A stretch of DNA of 64,000 bases from Sulfurivermis sp040755915. GTDB lineage: Bacteria; Pseudomonadota; Gammaproteobacteria; Thiohalomonadales; Thiohalomonadaceae. The notes below the pieces were generated by a model. That model was not told where the DNA came from, made no database searches, and saw only the letters and a list, made by a program, of their open reading frames with translations. The DNA lies in NCBI GenBank assembly GCA_040755915.1, contig JBFLWM010000020.1, positions 41,875-105,874 of the forward strand, in the 5' to 3' direction. The position numbers were made by a program, and so were the translations under genes. Positions 1 to 9,988 of the stretch are shown piece after piece. Positions within the stretch are counted from its first letter, which is position 1. Every line of letters starts with the position of its first letter.

Positions 1-1
1 C

Positions 2-1471
<1,470 letters not shown>

Positions 1472-1498
1472 TCAAAGACCCGCTGCTGGGTATACTAG

Positions 1499-1528
1499 GC
1501 GCGCCCGGAGGGTAACCTTCGGGCGCGC
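1499..1528 (+). terminator. GC-rich hairpin between rpoD and tRNA-Ile
   Basis: The arms GCGCGCCCG and CGGGCGCGC are nine complementary bases, extended by an inner AGG/CCT pairing. Only a short T-rich stretch (TTCATTT) follows, so it may be a weak terminator for rpoD. A TATACT hexamer at 1491-1496, just upstream, could be a -10 for the tRNA; in that case the GC-rich start would act as a discriminator instead. No good -35 is visible. Confidence 0.55.
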
Positions 1529-1538
1529 TTCATTTCCG

Positions 1539-1615
1539 GGGCCTATAGCTCAATTGGTTAGAGCAGAGGACTCATAATCCTTTGGTTCCAGGTTCAAGTC
1601 CTGGTGGGCCCACCA
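1539..1615 (+). tRNA. tRNA-Ile (anticodon CAU, minor isoleucine tRNA)
   Basis: A full cloverleaf can be drawn: acceptor stem GGGCCTA (1539-1545) with TGGGCCC (1605-1611), D arm 1548-1564, anticodon stem 1566-1570/1578-1582 with loop CTCATAA, T arm 1588-1604 with loop TTCAAGT, discriminator A and an encoded CCA. The anticodon is CAU at 1573-1575. The anticodon-arm context and the position next to rpoD match the AUA-reading isoleucine tRNA, whose C34 is converted to lysidine by TilS, rather than an initiator or elongator methionine tRNA. The isotype is inferred by resemblance to E. coli ileX. Confidence 0.9.
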
Positions 1616-1621
1616 AACAAG

Positions 1622-1650
1622 ACGGGGGGGCATTCACCCCCCCCGTTTCT
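1622..1650 (+). terminator. Rho-independent terminator after tRNA-Ile
   Basis: A hairpin with arms ACGGGGGGG and CCCCCCCGT and a short loop is followed by TTTCT. It lies seven bases after the tRNA CCA end and upstream of the convergent phnD-like gene. Confidence 0.75.
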
Positions 1651-1672
1651 CATCTGGAGCCCGGGGCAGCCG

Positions 1673-2485
1673 CTACTGGAAGCCCCACACCGGTGCCAGC
1701 AACTCCGCCAGCCCTTCATAGTCAGCCGGATTGGCCGGTATGAATTTCTCCTTCTTGAACACCTCCAGCAGGGGTGCCGCCACCTTGTTGCCCTCCTCGC
1801 TGATCAGTGCCGCAGCAATCTTCTCGCGCAGTTCCGGCTCGATTCCGGCAGCGACCGAGAAGGTGCGCTCCGGATGCTTGCGGTAATCATGCTCAATCAG
1901 CCGCAGACCGGTCTGGTCCTGCTTTGCCCACACCTGGTCGCGCAGCACGGCAGCTTCGCCACGGCCAGTCATGAGGCATTCTGTGATTTGCTTGAAGCCT
2001 TCCACACGCAACATACTCGGCTGCCGCACCGGATTGCGGAAATAATTGAGAAAATCCATGGTCAGCATATTGGGTGAGCTGAAGGCGCACACTTTGCGGC
2101 CAATCAGGTCATCCAACTGGCGAATGTTGCCGTCAGCACGCACCGCCACCACGATACTGATGGCACCGGGCAGACGGGCCACCGGTACGGCGCCCTGCCG
2201 CTCCATGCGCCAGGCGGTATAGTGAGGACCATCGAACACCATGTCATAGGCGTTCTGCAGGGTGCCGTTGTTGTATTCGATGTAGTTTTTGGCCGGTTTG
2301 ATGACAAATTGCTTGCCGGTAACCTGACTCAGATAATTGATTAATGGCGTGTAGAGCTTGACGGTTTGCTCGGGCGCCTGGGTCGGTGCCGTCGAAAACA
2401 CAATCTCCTCCTTGGCAAGAGCCATACCGGCCATGCAACATCCCAGGGCGATCCACCCCCCCTTGCGCATCCATTGATGGAACAT
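1673..2485 (-). CDS. PhnD-like periplasmic phosphate/phosphonate-type substrate-binding protein
   Basis: This 270-residue protein has an N-terminal signal peptide (hydrophobic stretch to about residue 24, ending AMALA). The mature part reads like a type 2 periplasmic binding protein of the PhnD/TauA/SsuA class: FSTAPTQAPEQTVKLY near the start, YDMVFDGPHY in the ligand cleft, and DLIGRKVCAFSSPNMLTMDF in the hinge region. No ABC permease or ATPase is adjacent, so it is either an orphan binding protein or the sensor input for a distant system; such solitary PhnD-like proteins are common. A GGAGGGG Shine-Dalgarno precedes the ATG. The ligand cannot be told from the sequence. Confidence 0.8.
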   Translation of the reverse strand: MFHQWMRKGGWIALGCCMAGMALAKEEIVFSTAPTQAPEQTVKLYTPLINYLSQVTGKQFVIKPAKNYIEYNNGTLQNAYDMVFDGPHYTAWRMERQGAVPVARLPGAISIVVAVRADGNIRQLDDLIGRKVCAFSSPNMLTMDFLNYFRNPVRQPSMLRVEGFKQITECLMTGRGEAAVLRDQVWAKQDQTGLRLIEHDYRKHPERTFSVAAGIEPELREKIAAALISEEGNKVAAPLLEVFKKEKFIPANPADYEGLAELLAPVWGFQ

Positions 2486-2593
2486 TCTTCCCCTCCCGCT
2501 CTATGGCGTTGTTCTTGTCTCGACCTATGGTGCACGGCCACAACAGGCCTTGGCAATATGTTCTCGGCTCGGCTTTTCGGCTAATCTTCCCCA

Positions 2594-3658
2594 ATGTCAC
2601 GGCCCCTCTCTCTCATGCGCCCCCTGTTCCTCCTTGCCGTCACCCTGATCGCGGGATGCTCCGGCGAAGACAAACCTGCCAGCGCCAGAAAAATTGACAT
2701 TCCGGAACATATGGTGGAAACAGCGCTGGTGCGTAGCGAAGAAATTGCCGCCACCGCCACTCGCACCGGCTCGCTGCGCGCCCAGCGCGAGATCCAGATT
2801 CTGCCCCAGGAGGAGGGGCGCATCGTCGCCCTGCCCTACTTTGCCGGTGATGCCGTACGTCAGGGTGATTTGCTCCTGCAACTGGACGACACCTTGCTGA
2901 CCGCCGAGCTGCGCAAGAGCGAGGCGCAACGCCGTCAGATGGAGCTGGATCTCGGGCGGCTGGAACGCCTCATCCGCAATCATCTCATCAGCGACGAGGA
3001 ACTGGCCCGTGCCCGTACGGCGCTGGATATCGCCCTCGCCGAAGAGCAACTGCTGCGCACCCGCCTCGGCTACACGCGGATCAGCGCGCCCTTTGCCGGT
3101 GTCATCAGCGAACGCCGCGCGGAGCCCGGCGACATCGTGCCCAAATTCACCCATGTGCTGACCCTCACCGATCTCGACTCGTTGGTAACCACCACCAGTG
3201 TCTCGGAATTACTGCTGCCGTTCCTGGCCGTGGGCGATGCGGTGAGCATCCACATCGATGCGCTCGGCGCCGTCCCCCATCCGGGACGCATCCTGCGCAT
3301 CCATCCCTCCATTGATGCCACCACCCGCCAGGGAGTGGTGGAAGTGGCGCTGGCCCCTGTACCGGCTGCGGCGCGGCCGGGGCAGCTGTGCCGCATCCTG
3401 TTTACCGGGCGTCCGCAGGCGCGTCGGGTCATACCCTTCTCCGCCCTGCGCCGTGACAACAGCGGCGAATTTGTCTTTACCCTCGACGCTGACGACAAGG
3501 TACAGCGCCATGCCGTGATCAGCGGGATGCAACTGGGTGAAGACATCGAGCTGCTCTCCGGCCCCGATGCCGGTGCCCGCGTCGTCACCAAGGGCTTCCT
3601 CGGCCTGCTGCCGGGCCGCAAGGTCAAGAGCGTCAGCGACACATCAGCCGCCTCATGA
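2594..3658 (+). CDS. RND efflux pump periplasmic adaptor (membrane fusion protein), lipoprotein
   Basis: This 354-residue HlyD/AcrA-family adaptor has a lipobox LIAGC with the acceptor Cys at residue 22, so it is probably anchored by lipid. The order is a biotinyl-lipoyl half-domain (REIQILPQEEGRIVALPYFAGDAVRQGDLLLQLD), a short coiled-coil hairpin, the second lipoyl half (GYTRISAPFAGVISERRAEPGDIV), then beta-barrel and membrane-proximal domains. It overlaps the pump gene by four bases (ATGA), so the two are translationally coupled. It would connect the inner-membrane pump to an outer-membrane channel, but no TolC-like gene is present nearby. Substrate unknown. Confidence 0.93.
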   Translation: MSRPLSLMRPLFLLAVTLIAGCSGEDKPASARKIDIPEHMVETALVRSEEIAATATRTGSLRAQREIQILPQEEGRIVALPYFAGDAVRQGDLLLQLDDTLLTAELRKSEAQRRQMELDLGRLERLIRNHLISDEELARARTALDIALAEEQLLRTRLGYTRISAPFAGVISERRAEPGDIVPKFTHVLTLTDLDSLVTTTSVSELLLPFLAVGDAVSIHIDALGAVPHPGRILRIHPSIDATTRQGVVEVALAPVPAAARPGQLCRILFTGRPQARRVIPFSALRRDNSGEFVFTLDADDKVQRHAVISGMQLGEDIELLSGPDAGARVVTKGFLGLLPGRKVKSVSDTSAAS

Positions 3659-6600
3659 GCAAAACCGCCACACATGGCGGCCTCGCCGCCTGGTCCATCC
3701 ATCATCCCATCGGCGTTGTCATGCTGGCCCTGACGGTAGTGGTGCTGGGCTTCTTCGCCCTCGGCCGCCTCGCCGTCGACCTTCTGCCGCAGATCATCTA
3801 TCCGGAGATCCAGGTGCGGGTTCTCGATCCCGGCGTTCCAGCCAATATCATGGAAGACCGCATCACCCGTCAGCTGGAGGAGCAGCTCGCCATCACCGAG
3901 GACGCCATCGGCGTGCAGTCGCGCACCAACGAAGGCAGCAGCTCGGTGGAGCTGATGTTCGACTATGGCAAGGACATCGATATCGCACTGCGCGACGCCA
4001 GCACACGACTGGATCGTGCCAAGCGCTTCCTCCCTACCACGATCGACCCGCCCATCATTTTCAAGCGCGACCCCTCGCAGATACCGGTAGCGGAATTCAT
4101 CGTCAGTTCAACGACGCTCGATCCAGTCAAGTTGCGCGACTGGGTAGACTATGACTTTGCCAAGCAGTTCCTCAACCTCCCCGGCGTGGCAGCGGTGGAG
4201 GTCGGCGGCGGACTGGTGCGGGAAATCCAGCTACTGCCGGATCAGGAACGTCTCGCCGCCAGCGGCCTTTCCCTGAACGATGTCATCACTGCGCTGCAAC
4301 GCGGCAATGTAGAGCTGCCCGCCGGCCGCCTCACCATGGAGCGGCGTGAGCTCGGCGGACGTACCGCAGCACGCTTCCAGAATGTGGCGGAAATTGCCGC
4401 GCTGCCCCTGCGCCTCAAGGATGGAACCACCATCCGCCTCGACGAGGTCATGCAGGTGCTCGATACCCATGCCGACGAGCGCATCAAGGTGCGCCTCAAT
4501 GGCACGCCCGGAGTGAAGATATCCATTCAGAAGCAGCCGACGGCCAATACCGTCGCTGTCGTTGATGCCGTAAGAGAGCGCATGGCCTGGCTGCAGCAAC
4601 ACAAGCTGTTGTTGCAGGATGCCGAAATCTTCAATGTCGACGACCAATCCATCTATGTGCGCAATGCCCTCAACAGCGCCACCCAGGCCGCGCTGTCAGG
4701 CACACTGCTGGCCATGGCCGTGGTATATCTGTTCCTCGGCAACCTGCGCCGCACTCTGATCATCGGCAGCGCCATCCCGCTCGCCATCATGGTCACCTTC
4801 GTGCTGATGGGGCTTGGCAATCTCACCTTCAACATGATGACCCTGGGCGGCCTGGCGCTCGGAGTCGGCATGCTGGTGGACAACACCATCGTGATGCTGG
4901 AAAACATCCAGCGCCACCAGCGCGATGGTGAAGCGCCGGTGGAGGCCGGCACCCACGCTGCCGGGGAGATCTACGGTGCCATCGTGGCATCCACCTCCAC
5001 CAACCTCGCCGCAGTGCTGCCCTTTCTGTTCATCAGCGGACTGGTCGGCCTGCTGTTCCGCGAACTCATCTTCACCATCTCCGCCGCCATCCTCGCCTCC
5101 ATGGTGGTGGCGCTGACGCTGGTCCCCGCCCTGGCTGTGCAGGTGCGTAGCGCCGACAGCGGGCGTCTGCGTCGGGCCGTCGACGGCTTCATCGGCCAGC
5201 TGCAGGAAGGCTATGCAGCCGTGGTCGCCTGGCTGCTCGATCGACTGTGGGCGCAGCTACTGCTGGTTACAGCCCTGCTCGCGGCGCTGGTGCTCACTCT
5301 GCCAGTATTCGGCGGTCCGCAGGAATTTCTGCCCAGCATGGACGACGGCCAGATCCAAATTTACCTCACCGCAGATCCCGGTGTGTCCGTCGAGGAAATG
5401 GACCGCAGTGCCCATCGCCTGGAACAACTGTTCCGCCGCCAGCCGGAGGTGGTCAGCGCCTTCTCCACCATTGGCGGCTTTATTTTCGGCCGTACCGAGC
5501 GCGAATCCAGCAACAGCGGCTCGATCATGATTCAGCTGGTACCACGCAGCAGCCGCTCCCTGAGCAGCAATGACTGGATCGCGCGCATGCAGAAGGCGGT
5601 AGCGCAGGAGGAACTGGCCGGGGTGCGTGTGCGCATGCGCAGCCGCGGCATCCGCGGTATTCGCATCGGCAGCGGCGACGATGATCTCAGCATCCGCATT
5701 CAGGGTACCGATCTGACGGTCCTGGCGCTGCTTGCCGACGATGTCGTCGGCCGCCTGAAGAACACCCCGGGATTGAGCAATGTCATGCACTCGGCAGAAG
5801 AACAACGCCAGGAGCTGGCCATCATCCTTGACCGGCAGCGCACCGCGGCACTGGGCCTCGACGCCGAAGAGGTTGGCCGTGCGTTACGGCGCGCCCTGGA
5901 GGGTGAGATCGTCACCGACTTCATCGAGCGCGATCGCAGCATCGAAGTGCGGCTGCGTCTGCCGCGCCGCGAGGTGGACACCCCGCGCGCCCTGGAAGAA
6001 CTTGTGCTGTACAGCGGTAACGGCCTGCCGCTGCGCCTCGGTGATGTTGCCCGCATTGCCCTGGTGGCGACACCGGCCGAGATACGGCGCGACAACCAGC
6101 GTCGCATCGTCGAGATCAGCGCCAGTCTTGCCGCCGGCACCTCACTCAGCGAGGCCTACGATCATATCTATCAGGCAATGGCCGGCATTGCACTGCCGGA
6201 AGGGTACACCTGGTATGACGGCGGCGAACTGAAGGCGCTTACGGAGGGCCGCAACCTGGGATTGCTGCTGCTGTCCCTCGCCATCTTCCTGGTATTTGTG
6301 GTGATGGCGGTACAATACGAGTCGCTGCGTAATCCGCTGGTGATTTTGCTGTCCATTCCGTTTGCGGCGGTAGGGGTGGCGTTAGGCCTGCTGGTAAGCG
6401 GATTGACGCTGTCCATGCCGGTATGGCTCGGCATGATCATGCTGGCCGGCATCGTGGTGAACAATGCCATTGTGCTGGTGGAGTATGTGGAGATTGCGCG
6501 CCGCGAAGACACCCCGCTGCGTGAAGCCATCATCACCGCAGCGCGCCTGCGCCTGCGTCCGATCCTGATGACCACACTGACCACCGTGGCCGGCATGACG

Positions 6601-6750
6601 CCGCTGGCACTGGGGCTGGGCGAAGGATCGGAGATGCTGCAGCCGCTGGCCGTGGCGATCATCTTCGGCCTCGGCATCTCGCTGCTGGTCACCCTGTTGT
6701 TGATACCGGTAGTGTACCGCCTGCTGCATCGCACGACGGCTAGCGGCTAG
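3655..6750 (+). CDS. RND-family inner-membrane efflux transporter (AcrB/MexB-like)
   Basis: This is a 1031-residue protein with the usual RND plan: TM1 near residues 18-38, a large periplasmic loop, TM2-6, TM7, a second periplasmic loop and TM8-12. In TM4 the motif GLALGVGMLVDNTIVMLENI keeps the first proton-relay aspartate but has Asn where AcrB has a second Asp. It is coupled to the adaptor gene by a four-base overlap and would use the proton gradient to export drugs, dyes or lipophilic compounds through a tripartite complex. The last codons and the TAG stop lie within a 7-bp tandem repeat (6738-6793). It looks closer to hydrophobic/amphiphile than to metal (CzcA) pumps, but this is uncertain. 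Confidence 0.93.
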   Translation: MSKTATHGGLAAWSIHHPIGVVMLALTVVVLGFFALGRLAVDLLPQIIYPEIQVRVLDPGVPANIMEDRITRQLEEQLAITEDAIGVQSRTNEGSSSVELMFDYGKDIDIALRDASTRLDRAKRFLPTTIDPPIIFKRDPSQIPVAEFIVSSTTLDPVKLRDWVDYDFAKQFLNLPGVAAVEVGGGLVREIQLLPDQERLAASGLSLNDVITALQRGNVELPAGRLTMERRELGGRTAARFQNVAEIAALPLRLKDGTTIRLDEVMQVLDTHADERIKVRLNGTPGVKISIQKQPTANTVAVVDAVRERMAWLQQHKLLLQDAEIFNVDDQSIYVRNALNSATQAALSGTLLAMAVVYLFLGNLRRTLIIGSAIPLAIMVTFVLMGLGNLTFNMMTLGGLALGVGMLVDNTIVMLENIQRHQRDGEAPVEAGTHAAGEIYGAIVASTSTNLAAVLPFLFISGLVGLLFRELIFTISAAILASMVVALTLVPALAVQVRSADSGRLRRAVDGFIGQLQEGYAAVVAWLLDRLWAQLLLVTALLAALVLTLPVFGGPQEFLPSMDDGQIQIYLTADPGVSVEEMDRSAHRLEQLFRRQPEVVSAFSTIGGFIFGRTERESSNSGSIMIQLVPRSSRSLSSNDWIARMQKAVAQEELAGVRVRMRSRGIRGIRIGSGDDDLSIRIQGTDLTVLALLADDVVGRLKNTPGLSNVMHSAEEQRQELAIILDRQRTAALGLDAEEVGRALRRALEGEIVTDFIERDRSIEVRLRLPRREVDTPRALEELVLYSGNGLPLRLGDVARIALVATPAEIRRDNQRRIVEISASLAAGTSLSEAYDHIYQAMAGIALPEGYTWYDGGELKALTEGRNLGLLLLSLAIFLVFVVMAVQYESLRNPLVILLSIPFAAVGVALGLLVSGLTLSMPVWLGMIMLAGIVVNNAIVLVEYVEIARREDTPLREAIITAARLRLRPILMTTLTTVAGMTPLALGLGEGSEMLQPLAVAIIFGLGISLLVTLLLIPVVYRLLHRTTASG

Positions 6751-6793
6751 CGGCTAGCGGCTAGCGGCTGGCGGCTGGCGGCTGGCGGCTGGC
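6738..6793. repeat. 7-bp tandem repeat, eight copies (GGCTAGC x4 then GGCTGGC x4)
   Basis: Four perfect GGCTAGC units (6738-6765) are followed directly by four GGCTGGC units (6766-6793), a 56-bp array with one base changed between the halves. It covers the stop codon of the RND transporter gene and ends 6 bp before the tatC stop, so it forms the whole spacer between two convergent genes. The array has the form expected of slipped-strand expansion. Confidence 0.95.
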
Positions 6794-6799
6794 GGAAAC

Positions 6800-7699
6800 T
6801 TATTCCTTCGGCTTGTCGCCTTTGTCGGTTTCGTCGCTGCTGTTGCCCTGCCAGACCTCCAGCTCCTGACGCAGTGCCTCCTCGTCATGGACATAACGAT
6901 CGAGGGTGGCCTCCATCTTCTCGTCAGTGTCGAGATCGTCGTCTTCCTCCGGGCTCTTGCGCACGTAGTAACGCGCGAAGAACACACCGATCTCGAACAA
7001 TATCCACATCGGCACGGCAAGCAACGTCTGGGAAAAAACATCGGGCGGCGTCAGCAGCATGCCTACAACAAAGGCGCCGACAATGATGTAGGGACGCTTG
7101 GCAACCAGCCCCTCTGGCGTTACCACGCCCATCCACACCAACAAAATCGTGGCAATGGGAACCTCAAACGCCACACCGAAAGCAAAGAACAGCGTGAGCA
7201 CGAAGTCCAGATACTTGTTGATATCGGTCATCACCGCCACGCCTTCGGGTGCCGCCGAGGTAAAGAAACCGAACACCAGTGGGAATACCACGAAGTAAGC
7301 GAACGCCATGCCGGCGTAGAACAGCAGGGTACTGGACAGCAGCAGCGGCACAATCATGCGCCGCTCATGGACATACAGCCCCGGTGCGATGAACGCCCAC
7401 ATCTGGTACAGCAGATAGGGGATGGCGATGAAGATCGATGCCACCAGGGTCAGCTTGAGGGGGGTCAGGAACGGCGAGGCCACTTCCGTGGCGATCATCG
7501 AGCCGCCTTCCGGGAGATGTGACAGCAGCGGCTCGGCCAGCAGCGCATAGATATCGTTGGCGAAATAAAACAGGCCCAGAAAGATGGCCAGCACCACCAG
7601 CACCGCGCGCAGGATACGATCACGCAGTTCAATCAGGTGGGAAATGAAGGGTTGCTCCAGCTCCGGGCCGTTGCTGCCGCTGGTCTGTTGCTCGCTCAT
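6800..7699 (-). CDS. tatC: Twin-arginine translocase subunit TatC
   Basis: This 299-residue six-TM protein is the Tat receptor that binds twin-arginine signal peptides and recruits TatA. Visible family features are the N-terminal cytoplasmic segment FISHLIELRDRI, a first periplasmic loop with EVASPFLTPLKL, LYQMWAFIAPGLYVHER, and LTPPDVFSQTLLAVPMWILFEIGVFFARY near the last helices. A hydrophilic C-terminal tail of about 50 residues, rich in Asp/Glu/Lys, extends past the usual end. The start overlaps the tatB stop by four bases. It is the last gene of the hisBHAFIE-tatABC run. Confidence 0.98.
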   Translation of the reverse strand: MSEQQTSGSNGPELEQPFISHLIELRDRILRAVLVVLAIFLGLFYFANDIYALLAEPLLSHLPEGGSMIATEVASPFLTPLKLTLVASIFIAIPYLLYQMWAFIAPGLYVHERRMIVPLLLSSTLLFYAGMAFAYFVVFPLVFGFFTSAAPEGVAVMTDINKYLDFVLTLFFAFGVAFEVPIATILLVWMGVVTPEGLVAKRPYIIVGAFVVGMLLTPPDVFSQTLLAVPMWILFEIGVFFARYYVRKSPEEDDDLDTDEKMEATLDRYVHDEEALRQELEVWQGNSSDETDKGDKPKE

Positions 7700-8064
7700 G
7701 ACGGACTCTTGTCACTATCCGGCTTGACGGAGGGTGGGTTATCGGAGGAAGGAGCATCCAGACTGGACAATTCAACCGGCCGGTTGACGCTCTCCAGACC
7801 GGACTTGATATCCTGCAGGGAGGCCTTGGCCTCTTCCACCATGTCGAACAGGCCTTCGCTCTTGCTCTGCTCCTGGACGATGCGCTTGAGTTCCTCGGCC
7901 TTGAGCTCACGATCGATGTCGGCCTTCACCGTACCGACGAAGTAACGCGCCTTGCCATACCACAGGCCGACAGTACGGGCGACCACCGGCAGGCGCTCCG
8001 GGCCCAGCACCAGCAGGGCCACGATGCCGATAACCACCAGCTCCCAGAAGCCGACGTCGAACAT
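7696..8064 (-). CDS. tatB: Sec-independent translocase subunit TatB
   Basis: This 122-residue protein has one N-terminal TM helix (MFDVGFWELVVIGIVALLVLGPERLP), the conserved GPERLP turn that distinguishes TatB, then an amphipathic helix and a charged Ser/Pro/Asp-rich tail. TatB forms the receptor complex with TatC. The stop overlaps the tatC start. An 80-bp gap containing a small stem-loop separates it from tatA. Confidence 0.96.
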   Translation of the reverse strand: MFDVGFWELVVIGIVALLVLGPERLPVVARTVGLWYGKARYFVGTVKADIDRELKAEELKRIVQEQSKSEGLFDMVEEAKASLQDIKSGLESVNRPVELSSLDAPSSDNPPSVKPDSDKSPS

Positions 8065-8091
8065 GTTGTTTCCGGTTTTCCGTTGGATGGT

Positions 8092-8131
8092 TCAGGCGCC
8101 GCTCCGGCTACGCCGTAAGCTCTGCGCCTGA
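8092..8131 (-). other. Stem-loop in the tatA-tatB spacer
   Basis: Arms TCAGGCGC (8092-8099) and GCGCCTGA (8124-8131) are perfectly complementary over eight bases. No T-run follows, so it is not a classical terminator. It could adjust the ratio of TatA, usually made in excess, to TatB and TatC by slowing or trimming the message; that role is inference. Confidence 0.5.
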
Positions 8132-8144
8132 CAGCACGGGAGAC

Positions 8145-8378
8145 TCAGGCCTTGTCCTTCTCGCGGGTGGACTCACCCTCGATGACATTGCCTTCCTTTT
8201 TCTCCTCCAGCTTTTCGCCCTCCTTCGCCGCCGCCTGTTGTTCACCGTCTTTCATCGAGCTGCGAAAGTTCTTGATGGCGCCGCCCAGATCACCGCCGAT
8301 ATTGCGCAGCTTCTTGGTGCCGAACAGAAGGATGACGATCGCCAGTACGATAAGCAGTTGCCAGATACTCGGTGCCAT
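8145..8378 (-). CDS. tatA: Sec-independent translocase pore subunit TatA
   Basis: This 77-residue protein has a short N-terminal TM helix (MAPSIWQLLIVLAIVILLFG), the FGTKKLRN hinge typical of TatA, an amphipathic helix with GGDLGGAIKNFR, and a Lys/Glu-rich tail. It oligomerises to form the protein-conducting element of the Tat pathway. It lies 82 bp downstream of hisE, in the same direction, and before tatB. Confidence 0.97.
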   Translation of the reverse strand: MAPSIWQLLIVLAIVILLFGTKKLRNIGGDLGGAIKNFRSSMKDGEQQAAAKEGEKLEEKKEGNVIEGESTREKDKA

Positions 8379-8460
8379 GATTCAACTCTCCGCGATGGTA
8401 GTAATGTCGGCAGCGCTTTACTGCCTCAGGTATTAGGTGTTGCGCATCATTGGACCGGAA

Positions 8461-8778
8461 CTATTTGGTCCGGTTCGCCTTTTCTTCCAGCCCCGACAGG
8501 CCGAAACGCCGCTCCAGCTCGTTCAGCACCGCCTGTGGCTCCAGATTCAGATGCTTGAGCATCACCATGCAGTGGAACCACAAATCGGCCGTCTCGTAGA
8601 TCACCTGTGCCGGATCGCCGCTCTTCGCGGCTATGACCGTCTCGGTGGCCTCTTCACCAACCTTCTTCAGGATAGTGTCCAGCCCCTTGGCGTACAGCTT
8701 GGCCACGTAGGAACTATCCGGATCGGCGCCCTTGCGCTGCTCCAGAATCTCCGCCAATTGCTTAAGGATATCGCTCAT
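8461..8778 (-). CDS. hisE: Phosphoribosyl-ATP pyrophosphatase HisE
   Basis: This 105-residue enzyme hydrolyses PR-ATP to PR-AMP in the second step of histidine biosynthesis. Family motifs are SYVAKLYAKGLDTILKKVGEEATETVIAAK and the metal-binding YETADLWFH. The start chosen is the ATG at 8778, giving MSDILKQLAEIL and overlapping the hisI stop by four bases (ATGA); an in-frame start further upstream would overlap hisI more and has no conserved sequence. HisE and HisI are separate genes here rather than the HisIE fusion found in enterobacteria. Confidence 0.96.
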   Translation of the reverse strand: MSDILKQLAEILEQRKGADPDSSYVAKLYAKGLDTILKKVGEEATETVIAAKSGDPAQVIYETADLWFHCMVMLKHLNLEPQAVLNELERRFGLSGLEEKANRTK

Positions 8779-9170
8779 GAGGGTTTGCTGTATATCTGTT
8801 GCGGATCCTGCAGGACAGGATCGACACTCTTCCACTGGTCGTTATCGAACACCTTGTAGAAACAGCTGTGACGGCCGGTGTGACAGGCGACACCGCCCAG
8901 CTGTTCGATAGTGAGCAGGATGACGTCATTATCGCAGTCGAGGCGCATCTCTTTGACGCGCTGCACATTACCGGACTCTTCGCCCTTGCGCCACAACTTG
9001 CCACGTGAACGCGACCAGTACACCGCGCGGCCCTCGCGCACGGTGAGTGCCAATGACTCGCGGTTCATCCAGGCAAACATCAATACCCGACCGCTGCCTT
9101 CCTCCTGGGCGATCACCGGCACCAGGCCGTCGGTCGTCCACTTGATTTCATCCAGCCAGGCCTCGCTCAC
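8775..9170 (-). CDS. hisI: Phosphoribosyl-AMP cyclohydrolase HisI
   Basis: This 131-residue enzyme opens the adenine ring of PR-AMP (third step of histidine synthesis). It contains the family signatures MFAWMNRESL, YWSRSRGKLWRKGEESGN and the zinc-binding DCDNDVILL...ACHTGRHSCFY. It starts at a GTG (9170) that overlaps the hisF stop by four bases, and its stop overlaps hisE, so hisF, hisI and hisE are translationally linked. Confidence 0.96.
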   Translation of the reverse strand: MSEAWLDEIKWTTDGLVPVIAQEEGSGRVLMFAWMNRESLALTVREGRAVYWSRSRGKLWRKGEESGNVQRVKEMRLDCDNDVILLTIEQLGGVACHTGRHSCFYKVFDNDQWKSVDPVLQDPQQIYSKPS

Positions 9171-9940
9171 AGGCGAACCTCGATGCCGGCGGCAGCCATG
9201 CGTTGCTTGGCTTCCGCGATAGTGTATTCACAGAAGTGAAAAATGCTGGCGGCAAGCACCGCATCGGCATGCCCTTGAGAGATGCCATCAACCAGATGAT
9301 CCAGATTGCCGACACCGCCGGAGGCGATCACCGGCACACGCACCGCATCGGATACGGCGCGCACCAAAGCCAGGTCAAAACCGGATTTGGTGCCGTCACG
9401 ATCCATGCTGGTGAGGAGAATCTCGCCGGCACCGTAGTCCACCATGCGCCGCGCCCACTCCACCGCATCGATGCCGGTCGGCTTGCGCCCGCCGTGGGTA
9501 AATATCTCCCAGCGCGGCGCCTCGCCGGCAGCACTGACGGACTTGGCGTCGATCGCAACAACAATGCACTGCGAGCCAAAACGATCGGCAGCCTCCTTGA
9601 CGAATTCCGGGTTGAATACCGCCGCTGTATTGATGCCCACCTTGTCGGCGCCGGCATTGAGCATGCGGCGAATGTCGGCACTGGTGCGGATCCCGCCGCC
9701 GACGGTAAGGGGAATGAACACCTCGCCGGCCACCTGCTCCACCACGTGTACCATGGTCTCGCGATTGTCCGACGAAGCCGTGATGTCGAGGAAGGTGATC
9801 TCGTCGGCGCCCTGCTGATCGTAACGGCGCGCGATTTCCACCGGGTCACCGGCGTCGCGGATATCGAGAAATTTGACGCCCTTGACGACGCGGCCGTTGT
9901 CCACGTCGAGACAGGGGATGATGCGTTTGGCTAGGCCCAT
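9167..9940 (-). CDS. hisF: Imidazole glycerol phosphate synthase subunit HisF
   Basis: This 257-residue TIM-barrel cyclase subunit uses ammonia from HisH to convert PRFAR to IGP and AICAR. The N-terminal half starts MGLAKRIIPCLDVDNGRVVKG, with the first catalytic Asp in CLDVDNG. Other marks are LTVGGGIRT, GADKVGINTAA and the second phosphate-binding half with ILLTSMDRDGTKSG and IASGGVGN. The stop overlaps the hisI start. Length and motifs are normal. Confidence 0.98.
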   Translation of the reverse strand: MGLAKRIIPCLDVDNGRVVKGVKFLDIRDAGDPVEIARRYDQQGADEITFLDITASSDNRETMVHVVEQVAGEVFIPLTVGGGIRTSADIRRMLNAGADKVGINTAAVFNPEFVKEAADRFGSQCIVVAIDAKSVSAAGEAPRWEIFTHGGRKPTGIDAVEWARRMVDYGAGEILLTSMDRDGTKSGFDLALVRAVSDAVRVPVIASGGVGNLDHLVDGISQGHADAVLAASIFHFCEYTIAEAKQRMAAAGIEVRL

Positions 9941-9988
9941 ACTTTAATGTCGGACTTGTAGGTCGGACTTCTGCCCGACACGTTCATA

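Noticed and set aside
1539..1615. Elongator or initiator tRNA-Met
   Set aside because: The CAU anticodon alone would allow it, but the arm sequences and rpoD location fit tRNA-Ile2, and the first base pair is G-C, unlike the mismatched end of initiator tRNA.
1604..2077. Plus-strand frame over the phnD-like gene
   Set aside because: It starts inside the tRNA and is antisense to a clear periplasmic binding protein.
6738..6793. CRISPR array
   Set aside because: The units are 7 bp and contiguous without spacers, so it is a simple tandem repeat.
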